DNA from: Streptomyces bikiniensis
GTDB taxonomy: Bacteria; Actinomycetota; Actinomycetes; Streptomycetales; Streptomycetaceae
DNA length: 64,000 nt
NCBI GenBank assembly: GCA_000716465.1
Contig: JNWL01000011.1
Location: 124,001-188,000 of the forward strand
Reading direction: 5' to 3'
The number at the start of each line of letters is the position of its first letter. Position 1 is the stretch's first letter. This document shows, in pieces, positions 21,312 to 28,008 of this stretch. Both the position numbers and the translations under genes were made by a program. The notes beneath the pieces are model-generated. The model did not search any database. It was not told the origin of the DNA and saw only the letters and a list, made by a program, of their open reading frames with translations.

Positions 21312-21485
21312 TCAGCGCCGTTCGAGCTCCACCGGCACCGCGTGCCGCAGCCGCGCGCACCGCGGGCACCGGATGAGCCGCCCGGGCCCGATCCGCCCGG
21401 CCCCGAGCTGCTGCAACGGGAACGAGGCGGTACTGAACACGTGCCCCTCGGCACAACGGACGACGGTGCGCTCCACGGAACCCAT
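21312..21485 (-). CDS. Small zinc-ribbon-like protein
   Basis: 57 residues from ATG 21485. It begins [17 protein letters not shown] and has 'CAEGH' at ~11-15 and '[18 protein letters not shown]' near the end, a spacing that suits one zinc ribbon (Cys, His, Cys, Cys). The codon use (third-position G/C throughout) and the intact frame support a real gene. Similar short proteins are common in Streptomyces and have no known function. It lies between tRNA-Gly (other strand) and dcd. Confidence 0.7.
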   Translation of the reverse strand: MGSVERTVVRCAEGHVFSTASFPLQQLGAGRIGPGRLIRCPRCARLRHAVPVELERR

Positions 21486-21612
21486 CAAGTCCCTTCCCCT
21501 ACGCGTGCGGTGGACGAGACAGCCACCTTAGGCGACCGGGAGCCCCTCTCAGGGACGGCACTCCGCACACGCCCGAGAAGGGCGGCGGCTTCGCCTCAAC
21601 TGGCGCATGGGG

Positions 21613-21618
21613 TACAGT
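21613..21618 (+). promoter_or_regulatory. -10 element of tRNA-Gly promoter
   Basis: TACAGT fits the TANNNT -10 consensus and lies 37 bases before the tRNA. A matching -35 hexamer is not clear. Confidence 0.5.
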
Positions 21619-21654
21619 GTGCAACGATGCGGCACCGGTCATCCGGCCCGCTAC

Positions 21655-21725
21655 GCGGATGTAGTTTAATGGTAGAACATGAGCTTCCCAAGCTTATAGC
21701 GCGGGTTCGATTCCCGTCATCCGCT
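21655..21725 (+). tRNA. tRNA-Gly (anticodon CCC)
   Basis: 71 bases fold into a complete cloverleaf. Acceptor stem GCGGATG pairs with CATCCGC and the discriminator base is T. The D-arm is TAGTTTAATGGTAGAA. The anticodon stem TGAGC/GCTTA carries loop TTCCCAA with anticodon CCC at 21687-21689. The T-loop is GGTTCGATTCC. The 3' CCA is not encoded. The 3' half is the integration site of the island: bases 21685-21726 recur unchanged at 48394-48435 and in diverged form four more times. Confidence 0.97.
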
Positions 21726-21726
21726 C
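21685..21726 (+). repeat. attL core (3' half of tRNA-Gly)
   Basis: 42 bases running from the anticodon loop to one base past the tRNA. The identical 42 bases at 48394-48435 define attR of the 26.7-kb element. Diverged copies are at 51723-51764 (3 mismatches), 55324-55365 (1), 57855-57896 (5) and 59549-59590 (5). Integration that restores the tRNA 3' end is the normal mode of tyrosine integrases at tRNA genes. Confidence 0.92.
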
Positions 21727-21730
21727 TTGA

Positions 21731-21763
21731 AAGAAGGCCCAGGTCAGCGACCTGGGCCTTCTT
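21731..21763 (+). terminator. tRNA-Gly terminator hairpin
   Basis: AAGAAGGCCCAGGT pairs with ACCTGGGCCTTCTT around a 5-base loop, followed by CG then TTG. Related hairpins (GAAGCCCCAGGTCAG...CCTGGGGCTTC) follow every other copy of the att core in the island, so the repeated unit includes the terminator. Confidence 0.9.
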
Positions 21764-21787
21764 CGTTGTCTAGACCTCTCGGGGTCC

Positions 21788-21810
21788 GCGTGCCATTCGC
21801 GTGCCATACG
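21788..21810 (+). promoter_or_regulatory. Probable left-arm integrase binding repeats
   Basis: GCGTGCCATTC and GCGTGCCATAC form a direct repeat of about 11 bases, about 60 bases inside attL. GTGCC repeats also occur in the right arms (GTGCCACAACGTGCC) and just after the cores at 51.8 and 55.4 kb. This is the pattern expected for arm-type binding sites of a tyrosine integrase; the assignment is inference. Confidence 0.5.
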
Positions 21811-21873
21811 AGAGCTGATGGCGCATCAGGGTGTGATCCGGCAGTCCCGCTTAGCGCTGCTCAGTTGCAGCAG

Positions 21874-22560
21874 TCACAGCCGGCGCGGCAGCCGCAGACG
21901 TCCGTTTCGGCCGCCACGGCCTGGGGGGCGGGCGCAGCAGCCCTTGCCCTGCCAGGCGTCGCGGCCTTCCTTGAGGGCGATGGCGGCGATGACGAGGGCG
22001 GCGATGGGGTCGGCCCAGGACCAGCCGAGCGTGGCGTTGAGGACCAAGCCGACCAGGAGCACTGCGGACAGGTACGTGCACAGGAGCGTCTGCTTGGAGT
22101 CGGCGACCGCGGAGGCGGAGCCGAGCTCGCGGCCGGCGCGGCGCTGGGCGGCGGACAGGAACGGCATGACGGCGAGGGAGAGGGCGGCGATGACGATGCC
22201 GGGGATGGAGCGTTCGGCTTCGCCCGTGCCGGTCAGGGCGCGGACGGCATCGACGGCGACGTACGCGGCAAGTGCGAAGAAGGAGACGGCGATGATGCGC
22301 AGGGTGCGCTGCTCGCGGGCTTCGCGGACGGCGTGGTCGCGGGCGGAGAACTGCCAGGCGACCGCGGCGGCGGAGGAGACCTCGATGACGGAGTCGAGGC
22401 CGAAGCCGATGAGGGCGGTGGAGGAGGCGAGGGTGCCGGCCGTGAGGGCGACGATCGCCTCGATGACGTTGTAGGTGATGGTCGCGGCGACCAGCAGCCG
22501 TATCCGGTGGGTGAGCGCGTCGCGGCGGGCCGGGGAGGGCCCGAGGGATATCGCGGTCAT
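21874..22560 (-). CDS. Cation-diffusion-facilitator (CDF) metal exporter, possible 3' frameshift
   Basis: 228 residues from ATG 22560, one base after the sensor gene stop. About six membrane helices with the CDF pattern 'LIGFGLDSVIEVSSAAAVAW' (the metal-site Asp of helix 2) and 'VADSKQTLLCTYLSAVLLVG' (helix 5 site). It exports divalent metal ions by proton antiport; the CmtR-like partner points to Cd, Pb or Zn. The annotated C-terminus after 'GKGCCARPPG' is an unlikely Arg-rich sequence. The run of six G (21923-21928) lies just there, and a one-base shift gives AAETDVCGCRAGCDCCN and a stop at 21861, a typical Cys-rich metal-binding tail. See findings. Confidence 0.85.
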   Translation of the reverse strand: MTAISLGPSPARRDALTHRIRLLVAATITYNVIEAIVALTAGTLASSTALIGFGLDSVIEVSSAAAVAWQFSARDHAVREAREQRTLRIIAVSFFALAAYVAVDAVRALTGTGEAERSIPGIVIAALSLAVMPFLSAAQRRAGRELGSASAVADSKQTLLCTYLSAVLLVGLVLNATLGWSWADPIAALVIAAIALKEGRDAWQGKGCCARPPGRGGRNGRLRLPRRL

Positions 22561-22561
22561 C

Positions 22562-22897
22562 TCAGCAGCAGTCCTTCGTGGCGGCGTCCGGGCAGGTCTG
22601 GTCGGACTCGACGGCGACCACGGCGGCCAGCAGGTGGTCCAGGGCGTGGCCGAGGCGTTCGTCGGCGAGCTCGTAGCGGGTGCGGCGCCCGTCGGGGACC
22701 GTGACGACCAGACCGCAGTCACGCAGGCAGGCCAGGTGGTTGGACAGGCGGGTCCGCGAGATGCCGAGCGCGTCGGCGAGGTCGGCCGGGTAGGCCGGCG
22801 CCCGGCGCAGGGCGAGCAGGATCCGGCAGCGGATCGGGTCGGCGAGCGCGCGGCCGAAACGGGCCAGCACCTCGATGTCGGAGGCAACGGTCAGCAC
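22562..22897 (-). CDS. ArsR/SmtB-family metal sensor, CmtR-like
   Basis: 111 residues. The winged helix is 'ALADPIRCRILLALRRAPAY' with recognition helix 'ISRTRLSNHLACLRDCGLVV'. The CxxxC pair in 'CLRDC' and a further Cys in 'SDQTCPD' match the Cys57, Cys61 and Cys102 ligands of Mycobacterium tuberculosis CmtR, a Cd(II)/Pb(II) sensor, and the sequence around them is very close to CmtR. There is also a terminal DCC. It should repress itself and the CDF exporter and release DNA on metal binding. A CCTGAATTCAGG palindrome lies just upstream. Confidence 0.9.
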   Translation of the reverse strand: MLTVASDIEVLARFGRALADPIRCRILLALRRAPAYPADLADALGISRTRLSNHLACLRDCGLVVTVPDGRRTRYELADERLGHALDHLLAAVVAVESDQTCPDAATKDCC

Positions 22898-22917
22898 ACC
22901 CCGACAGTACAGAGAAT

Positions 22918-22940
22918 CCTGAATTCAGGGAAGCTTGAAT
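22918..22940. promoter_or_regulatory. Candidate operator of the CmtR-like repressor
   Basis: CCTGAATTCAGG (22918-22929) is a perfect 12-base palindrome. ATTCA...TGAAT (22923-22940) is an overlapping inverted repeat with an 8-base spacer. It is 20 bases before the sensor ATG, where an ArsR-type repressor usually binds. Confidence 0.6.
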
Positions 22941-23019
22941 CATGTGGATCACTGCCCACCGGTGCCGTGCCCCGCCGGCTTGCCGTCCAGCCACCGGCCG
23001 GCCGCCGTCTGACCCTTGC

Positions 23020-23041
23020 AACCGGTACCGAGGTACAGGTT
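23020..23041 (+). promoter_or_regulatory. MerR-type promoter/operator
   Basis: Dyad AACCGGTAC/GTACAGGTT with a 4-base centre sits between a -35-like TTGCAA (23016-23021) and a -10-like TACCGT (23042-23047). The 20-base spacer is longer than the usual 17, which is the hallmark of promoters that MerR proteins activate by untwisting DNA. It reads into the gene at 23092 and then merR. Confidence 0.7.
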
Positions 23042-23091
23042 TACCGTCGAAGACATCCCCGCCACCGGGGCGTGAGACGGGAGTGAGCGCG

Positions 23092-23427
23092 ATGAGTGAT
23101 CTTGCATGGGTGCCGCGGTCCTGCACCCTGCCCACCGAGGAGCGGCCCCTGCGGGTCGCCGAATGGGATGCGCTGTTCGCCGAACGGCTGACCTCGCTGT
23201 CGAGGCCGCAGCCTCTCCGCCTGCACCTTGACCTGGCCGGCGGAGAAGGCGTCGAGGGCCGGGTGCGGGACCTGGCGGATCGGGAGGGCGGCTGCTGCTC
23301 GTTCTTCACCTTCACCGTCACCCCGGGCGAGAACCTGGTCGGCCTGGACATCGAGGTGGACCAGCAGCACGCCGCAGTCCTGGACGCGCTGGCCGCGCGG
23401 ACCGCTGCCGCTGGGCAGGAGCGGTGA
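23092..23427 (+). CDS. Small Cys-containing protein encoded with MerR
   Basis: 111 residues from ATG 23092; earlier in-frame codons lie inside the MerR-type promoter. It contains 'LADREGGCCSFFTFTVTPGE', a Cys-Cys pair flanked by aromatic residues, and begins 'VPRSCTLPTEERPLRVAEWD'. Proteins of this type are often encoded next to MerR sensors of soft metals in actinobacteria, and the CC pair could bind metal, but the family has no proven function. Its stop overlaps the merR start by four bases (GTGA), so the two are translated together. Confidence 0.7.
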   Translation: MSDLAWVPRSCTLPTEERPLRVAEWDALFAERLTSLSRPQPLRLHLDLAGGEGVEGRVRDLADREGGCCSFFTFTVTPGENLVGLDIEVDQQHAAVLDALAARTAAAGQER

Positions 23428-23870
23428 GCGCGGGCCTGCGCAGCGGGCAGGTCGCCGAGGCGGCCGGGGTGAACGTCCAGACGCTGCGCTACTACGAGCG
23501 GCGCGGGCTGCTGGCCGAGCCGGAGCGCAGCAATGGCGGCCACCGCCTCTACGACGAGGACGCGGTGACCGCGCTGCGGGTGATCAAGGCCGCCCAGCGG
23601 CTCGGGTTCACGTTGGACGAGGTCGCCGAACTCCTTGAGGCCGGACGCCACCGGCACGGCCGGCCCGTGCCGGGTCTCCAGGACCGTGCCGCCGCCAAGC
23701 TCGCCGAGGTCGACGCGAAGATCGCCGACCTGACCACCATCCGCACCGCCCTGGCCGCCGCCGTCGAGGCGGGCTGCGACGACCTGACCGTGTGCGCCGG
23801 AAGTTCCTGCTGCCCCATCCCCTTCACCGACCTCGCCGAGGAGAAGCGCCATGCCGGCCCCTGCTGCTGA
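23424..23870 (+). CDS. MerR-family soft-metal-responsive regulator
   Basis: 148 residues from GTG 23424. The winged helix-turn-helix is 'RSGQVAEAAGVNVQTLRYYE' and 'RRGLLAEPERSNGGHRLYDE', followed by a long dimerisation helix. The C-terminal loop 'AGCDDLTVCAGSSCCPIPF' holds four Cys in the place where mercury-type MerR proteins bind Hg(II). Expected to activate the elongated-spacer promoter upstream and thereby itself, its partner and the membrane protein overlapping its 3' end. Hg(II) is the most likely ligand by family. No merA reductase is present. Confidence 0.88.
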   Translation: MSAGLRSGQVAEAAGVNVQTLRYYERRGLLAEPERSNGGHRLYDEDAVTALRVIKAAQRLGFTLDEVAELLEAGRHRHGRPVPGLQDRAAAKLAEVDAKIADLTTIRTALAAAVEAGCDDLTVCAGSSCCPIPFTDLAEEKRHAGPCC

Positions 23871-24165
23871 CCCTCGTCCCGGACGTGCCCCGAAGGCGCT
23901 CGGCGGCCTGGCCGCGCTGGCCTGTGTGGCGTGCTGCGCGCTGCCCGTCCTGATCACGGCGGGCGTCGTCGGTGCCGGCGCCGGGATGGTGGTCGGCTGG
24001 TTGCCCGCCCTCGCCGTCGTCCTGGCCGTACTCGCCGCAGGGACCTGGTGGTACGGACGGCGCCGCCGCTCCTGTTCCTGCGCGTCGAAGAGCGCGGGCG
24101 AGGGCGGGTGCGGCTGCAAGGGGACGGCCGACCTGCTGAAGATCGGCGACGCGGGCCGCCGGTAG
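23851..24165 (+). CDS. Cys-rich small membrane protein (mercuric-transport-like)
   Basis: 104 residues. Its ATG at 23851 lies inside the 3' end of merR (20-base overlap). Two membrane segments: the first, '[20 protein letters not shown]', carries a CxxCC just before a proline as in MerT-type mercuric ion transporters; the second is '[20 protein letters not shown]'. A Cys-rich cytoplasmic tail follows ([18 protein letters not shown]). It probably moves or buffers a thiophilic metal ion. MerT normally has three helices, so the assignment is by analogy only. Confidence 0.7.
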   Translation: MPAPAADPRPGRAPKALGGLAALACVACCALPVLITAGVVGAGAGMVVGWLPALAVVLAVLAAGTWWYGRRRRSCSCASKSAGEGGCGCKGTADLLKIGDAGRR

Positions 24166-24176
24166 GGTCCACCGGC

Positions 24177-24512
24177 ATGACCGTCGCTCGTTCCGTCGCC
24201 CTGTTCGTCCTCGCCGCCCTCTTCGAGATCGGCGGCGCCTGGCTGGTGTGGCAGGGCATCCGCGAGCACAAGGGATGGATCTGGATCGGCGCGGGCGTCA
24301 TCGCCCTCGGCCTGTACGGCGTGGTGGCGACCTGGCAGCACGATGACAACTTCGGGCGCATCCTCGCCGCGTACGGCGGGATCTTCGTGGCCGGGTCGAT
24401 CGCCTGGGGCATGGTCGCCGACGGCTACCGCCCCGACCGCTACGACGTCATCGGCGCCCTGGTCTGCCTCGCCGGCATGGCCGTGATCATGTACGCCCCG
24501 CGCAGCCACTGA
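24177..24512 (+). CDS. YnfA/UPF0060 family small membrane protein
   Basis: 111 residues with four membrane helices: '[20 protein letters not shown]', '[20 protein letters not shown]', '[20 protein letters not shown]' and '[17 protein letters not shown]'. This is the YnfA family, distant relatives of small multidrug-resistance exporters. No transport substrate is established. It follows the Cys-rich membrane protein by 12 bases and probably belongs to the same MerR-controlled operon. Confidence 0.85.
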   Translation: MTVARSVALFVLAALFEIGGAWLVWQGIREHKGWIWIGAGVIALGLYGVVATWQHDDNFGRILAAYGGIFVAGSIAWGMVADGYRPDRYDVIGALVCLAGMAVIMYAPRSH

Positions 24513-24570
24513 CCGGCCGCGACAAGGCGCATCTAAGCTGCTTCCGTACACGAACGGGAGGCCGAGGACC

Positions 24571-25233
24571 GTGGCGGACGAGCAGGAGCTGGCCGAGATC
24601 CAGCGGCGGCACTGGCAGGACACCTACACCGCCCATCCCGGCATGTACGGCGAGCGGCCCTCCGCACCGGCCACGTGGGCGGCCGACGTGTTCCGTGCGG
24701 CCGGGGCCAGGGACGTGCTGGAGCTCGGCGCCGGGCACGGGCGGGACGCCCTGTACTTCGCCCGGGAGGGGTTCACCGTCCAGGCCACCGACTTCTCCGG
24801 CGCCGGCCTTGAGCAGCTGCGGGAAGCCGCCCGCGCCCAGGACGTCGACGGCCGGGTCAGCACGGCGGTGCACGACGTACGTGATCCGCTGCCTCTGGCG
24901 GACGCCTCCGTGGACGGGGTCTTCGCTCACATGCTGCTGTGCATGGCCCTGTCCACGAAGGAGATCCACGCGGCGGTCGGCGAGATCCGCCGCGTCCTGC
25001 GGCCCGGCGGCACCTTCGTCTACACCGTTCGGCACACCGGCGACGCGCACTACGGGGCCGGTACCGCGCACGGGGATGACATCTACGAGCACGGCGGCTT
25101 CGCCGTCCACTTCTTCGACCGCGCTCTCGTCGACGGCCTCGCCCACGGCTGGACCCTGAACGACGTCCACGCCTTCGAGGAGGGCGACCTGCCCCGTCGG
25201 CTGTGGCGCGTCACCCAGACCGTGCCCCGATGA
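24571..25233 (+). CDS. Class I SAM-dependent methyltransferase
   Basis: 220 residues from GTG 24571. SAM-binding motif I is 'VLELGAGHGRDALYFAREGF', followed by 'VQATDFSGAGLEQLREAA' and motif 'LRPGGTFVYTVRHTG'. The N-terminal 'IQRRHWQDTYTAHPGMYGER' is like tellurite-resistance/thiopurine methyltransferases (TehB group). That could mean methylation of a metalloid, consistent with the surrounding metal genes, but the substrate is inferred. Its stop overlaps the next gene (ATGA). Confidence 0.83.
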   Translation: MADEQELAEIQRRHWQDTYTAHPGMYGERPSAPATWAADVFRAAGARDVLELGAGHGRDALYFAREGFTVQATDFSGAGLEQLREAARAQDVDGRVSTAVHDVRDPLPLADASVDGVFAHMLLCMALSTKEIHAAVGEIRRVLRPGGTFVYTVRHTGDAHYGAGTAHGDDIYEHGGFAVHFFDRALVDGLAHGWTLNDVHAFEEGDLPRRLWRVTQTVPR

Positions 25234-25529
25234 GCACCGCACCCGTGCCCGCGCCTGCCCTCACCGTCGACGGCACAGGCATGCTCTGCGTCACCCTCCT
25301 GCTGCGCCTGCGCAAGGAGATCGACGGCGCAGAGCCGGGCGCCGTCGTCCACGTCATCGCCACCGACCCCGCCGCTCCGCTCGACCTGCCCGCCTGGTGC
25401 CACATGACCGGCCACCACTACCTCGGCGCGGTCCCCGACCCGGCCGGACGACCGGTCTACGCGCTGCGGCTCGCCGCCGACGCCCGCCGCACCCGGCCCG
25501 ACGCCCCCTGGCACACCGTCGACCACTGA
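25230..25529 (+). CDS. TusA/SirA-like sulfur carrier family protein
   Basis: 99 residues, coupled to the methyltransferase by ATGA. It has the TusA two-layer pattern: 'LTVDGTGMLCVTLLLRLRKE' with the key Cys early in the first helix, then 'GAVVHVIATDPAAPLDLPAW' and 'CHMTGHHYLGA'. In the family the Cys carries persulfide sulfur between proteins. Here the usual CP(x)P pair has become C-V-T, so sulfur transfer is not certain. It is the last gene of the metal block and is followed by a hairpin. Confidence 0.75.
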   Translation: MSTAPVPAPALTVDGTGMLCVTLLLRLRKEIDGAEPGAVVHVIATDPAAPLDLPAWCHMTGHHYLGAVPDPAGRPVYALRLAADARRTRPDAPWHTVDH

Positions 25530-25574
25530 CACCCGGCGTCCGTCACCGAACCCCTGACTCGGCCCGCTCGCAGA

Positions 25575-25602
25575 AGGACCCCGGTGCCGACACCGGGGTC
25601 CT
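25575..25602. terminator. Bidirectional terminator between TusA-like gene and int
   Basis: Perfect 12-bp stem (AGGACCCCGGTG / CACCGGGGTCCT) with loop CCGA, followed by CTTCGT. It is located between convergent stops at 25529 and 25620. Confidence 0.87.
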
Positions 25603-25619
25603 CTTCGTATGCGATGACG

Positions 25620-26831
25620 TCACCTCCGCCGTGCGCTTGCCGGGGAAGGCGGGAGAGGGAGCGGAAGCATGCGGACCACGGCGTTCCCGTCCTCGGTCAA
25701 GCTCGGAGAAGCCGCCGCGCGCTGCCTGCGGACATCCGCGTCGATGTCGTCGGCGATCTTGCGCTGGTGGGCCTTGGTGGAGTGCTGGTAGATCAGCTGG
25801 GCCCGCTCCGAGGACTGGCCGGCGCGGACCATGAGGTCCTTCAGCTTGGCACCGGTGTCGGCGGCGAGGGTATTGCCAGTGTGCCGGAGGTCGTAGAAGC
25901 GGAACTCCCTCGGCATGCCGACCGCGTCCCGCGCCTTGCGCCACTTCCGGCCGAAGGTGGTGCCGCGCAGGGCCGCGCCCTTCTCTCCCACGAAGACGAG
26001 GCCGTCGGGGCCGTCCTGGGCGAACCACTCCAGGTGCCGGCGGACGTCGAGGAGGATGAAACCGGGCAGCATGATCTCCCGCTTTCCCGCTCGGGACTTG
26101 GGGTCACCGATCACCCTGCGTCCGGTGTTCAGCTCCGGGGCGGCCCGCCGGACCCGTACGGAGCCGGAGTCGAGGTCGATGTCAGAGCGCCGCAGTTCGG
26201 CCAGCTCCTCCGGCCGCATGGAGGCGAAGGCGCCGAGGAGGACCATCAGCCGCCAGCGGATCCCGATGGCCTCGGCGAGAGCGAAGACCTGCTCGACGGT
26301 GGCCACGGGCCGTTCGTCCGCGTCCTCGCGCCCAGCCCCGCGGATGAAGCAGGGGTTGCGGCGGATCAGGTCGTCCTCAACGGCCGTCTGCATGATGGCC
26401 TTGAGGAGGCGGTACGACTTGGCGGTCGTCGTGGCGCCGGTCGCCTTCCGTCGTTCCGCGCGCCAGGTCCTGACCTTGGCGGGGCTGACGGCGTTGACGT
26501 AGTGGTCGCCGAAGGTCGGCTCCAGGTGAAGGCGGAGCAGCCGCCGGTACAGCTCCTCGGTGGTGGGAGCGACGCCGCGCTCGTCGATCCAGCGCGTGGC
26601 GTACTCGGCGAACAGCACCTCGCCGGCGGTCGGGTCGATCCAGTCGCCTCGGGCCTGGTCGGCCTGGACCTGGGCGAGGAAGATCTCGGCTTCGCGCTTC
26701 GTCTCGTACGTCTCCGGGGCGGCGCGCAGGACGCCGTCCACTCCGGGGTAGCGGGCCTGCCAGCGGCCGGAGGGGAGCCGGCGTATCGCGCCGAAGCTGC
26801 GGCGCGGGGCCCTCTTGCGGGGTCGCGCCAT
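25620..26831 (-). CDS. int: Tyrosine integrase
   Basis: 403 residues. The N-terminal arm-binding region (about 1-60, very basic: RPRKRAPRRSFGAI) is followed by the core-binding SAM-like domain and the catalytic domain. Catalytic residues seen: Arg in 'ASMRPEELAELRRSDIDLD', the HxxR box in 'FYDLRHTGNTLAADTG' and the nucleophile Tyr in 'AQLIYQHSTKAHQRK' (~residue 348). It recombines attP with the 3' end of tRNA-Gly. Its ATG overlaps the xis stop, the order used by pSAM2-like actinobacterial elements. It is the only integrase in the att array and may therefore also act on the passenger segments. Confidence 0.95.
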   Translation of the reverse strand: MARPRKRAPRRSFGAIRRLPSGRWQARYPGVDGVLRAAPETYETKREAEIFLAQVQADQARGDWIDPTAGEVLFAEYATRWIDERGVAPTTEELYRRLLRLHLEPTFGDHYVNAVSPAKVRTWRAERRKATGATTTAKSYRLLKAIMQTAVEDDLIRRNPCFIRGAGREDADERPVATVEQVFALAEAIGIRWRLMVLLGAFASMRPEELAELRRSDIDLDSGSVRVRRAAPELNTGRRVIGDPKSRAGKREIMLPGFILLDVRRHLEWFAQDGPDGLVFVGEKGAALRGTTFGRKWRKARDAVGMPREFRFYDLRHTGNTLAADTGAKLKDLMVRAGQSSERAQLIYQHSTKAHQRKIADDIDADVRRQRAAASPSLTEDGNAVVRMLPLPLPPSPASARRR

Positions 26832-27094
26832 CAGGCCACCATCCCGAAGCCGGAGCGGTGGGCGCGGACGGGCTCGACCGTCCGCTCCTCGACGTACGCG
26901 GTGAGCACGCTCTCCGAGATCCGGACGTGCTTGCCGAGCTTCACGTAGCGGATCCTGCGCTCGGCGATGAGCCGGCGGACGAACCGGACGCCGGTGCCGA
27001 GACGGTCGGCGGCCTCGTCGACGGCGAGCAGGCGGTCGTTGTTGTTCACCTCCTTCGCCGCACGGGGCTGGGTGAAGGCATGGGGTATCGCCAT
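26831..27094 (-). CDS. xis: Excisionase (helix-turn-helix, MerR-like)
   Basis: 87 residues from ATG 27094; a TTG at 27103 would add three. The DNA-binding region is 'DRLLAVDEAADRLGTGVRFV' and 'RRLIAERRIRYVKLGKHVRI', the excisionase-family HTH. It bends DNA at att sites so that Int can excise the element. Its stop overlaps int by four bases (ATGA), so both proteins are made together. Confidence 0.88.
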   Translation of the reverse strand: MAIPHAFTQPRAAKEVNNNDRLLAVDEAADRLGTGVRFVRRLIAERRIRYVKLGKHVRISESVLTAYVEERTVEPVRAHRSGFGMVA

Positions 27095-27232
27095 CTGGCG
27101 CAAGGGCGGTCCTCTCCTGGCCTCGGCTGGTGGGGCGGCAACCCCGGCCGGGCCGTGTCGTTCAGGGATGGGATGGGCGTGGTGGTGCGGCCGGCCCTGG
27201 GGTTTGCGGTCCAGGGCGGCCGGAGGGGCGGG

Positions 27233-27727
27233 CTACGGCTGGGGCGGCGGCCCGAACTCCTCCTGGTTGATCTTCATGGTGTTCTCGGCGATGGCGTTGC
27301 TGACCATCACGTCGGCCGCCTCGCGGATGCTCGGGTGCTCGTCGAGGTAGGCGACGAGTTCGGCGTTCGCCCGGCGCCACGCGTGCTGAGCTCTCTGGGC
27401 TGCCGCGTTGGCGGCCACGACGGTGTCAATCAGCTCCATGGCGCGGCCGGCGGCGGCCAAGGCCGGCGGGCCGACGAGGTTGGACAGCGACACCCCGAAG
27501 ACCTCGGCAAAGCCGATGGCCTCGTCGAGGTTGATGCGGCGCTTGCCGTTCTCGATCCGCCACACCGCTGACGGGTTCATCTCGTAACCGGCCTCGTTGA
27601 GCCGGTCGGAGAGCGTGGTGGTGCTCCAGCCCCGCTGCTCGCGCTCAGCCTTGATCCGCTTGGCGGCGTTGTCCTCGCCCTTGAGCAGGACGCCCTCGGA
27701 TGCGTCCTCGCCGTCGTCGTCGGACAT
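27233..27727 (-). CDS. XRE-family transcriptional regulator of the element
   Basis: 164 residues from ATG 27727 with GAAGGAGGGG upstream. The Cro/CI helix-turn-helix is at ~28-85: 'RIKAEREQRGWSTTTLSDRL' and 'MNPSAVWRIENGKRRINLDE'. A helical C-terminal part ('RAMELIDTVVAANAAAQRAQ') probably dimerises. It reads towards xis-int and is divergent from the DUF3631 gene, the position of a control repressor for excision and transfer. The 138 bases before xis contain no other gene. Confidence 0.85.
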   Translation of the reverse strand: MSDDDGEDASEGVLLKGEDNAAKRIKAEREQRGWSTTTLSDRLNEAGYEMNPSAVWRIENGKRRINLDEAIGFAEVFGVSLSNLVGPPALAAAGRAMELIDTVVAANAAAQRAQHAWRRANAELVAYLDEHPSIREAADVMVSNAIAENTMKINQEEFGPPPQP

Positions 27728-27888
27728 CGACCCCTCCTTCCTCTCGCAGCATGTCACTGCAATTCGCAGCAGCCTAAACAGTACACCATGTTCTGCCACT
27801 TGCATAGCCACTCTGCGTATGGCATGGTTGTTGTGCTGGACCGCTGCTGTCCGCAGGAGACCGCCAGCACCCAGCCAGACATGCAAAA

Positions 27889-27919
27889 AGCCCCCCGGTG
27901 CTTGCGACACCGAGGGGCT
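27889..27919 (+). terminator. Hairpin in the divergent control region
   Basis: AGCCCCCCGGTG pairs with CACCGAGGGGCT (one mismatch) in the 281-base region between the XRE regulator and the DUF3631 gene. It is preceded by AAAAA, so it could end a transcript running left. The region should also hold both promoters; I could not assign them. Confidence 0.45.
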
Positions 27920-28008
27920 CAAAGCGCAAACCTCACGCCGCCCATCCCTGAACGACTAGCTGCAGTGCCGGGATTGCCGTCCCATATGGCCGCAGATTGA
28001 GGAGCTCG

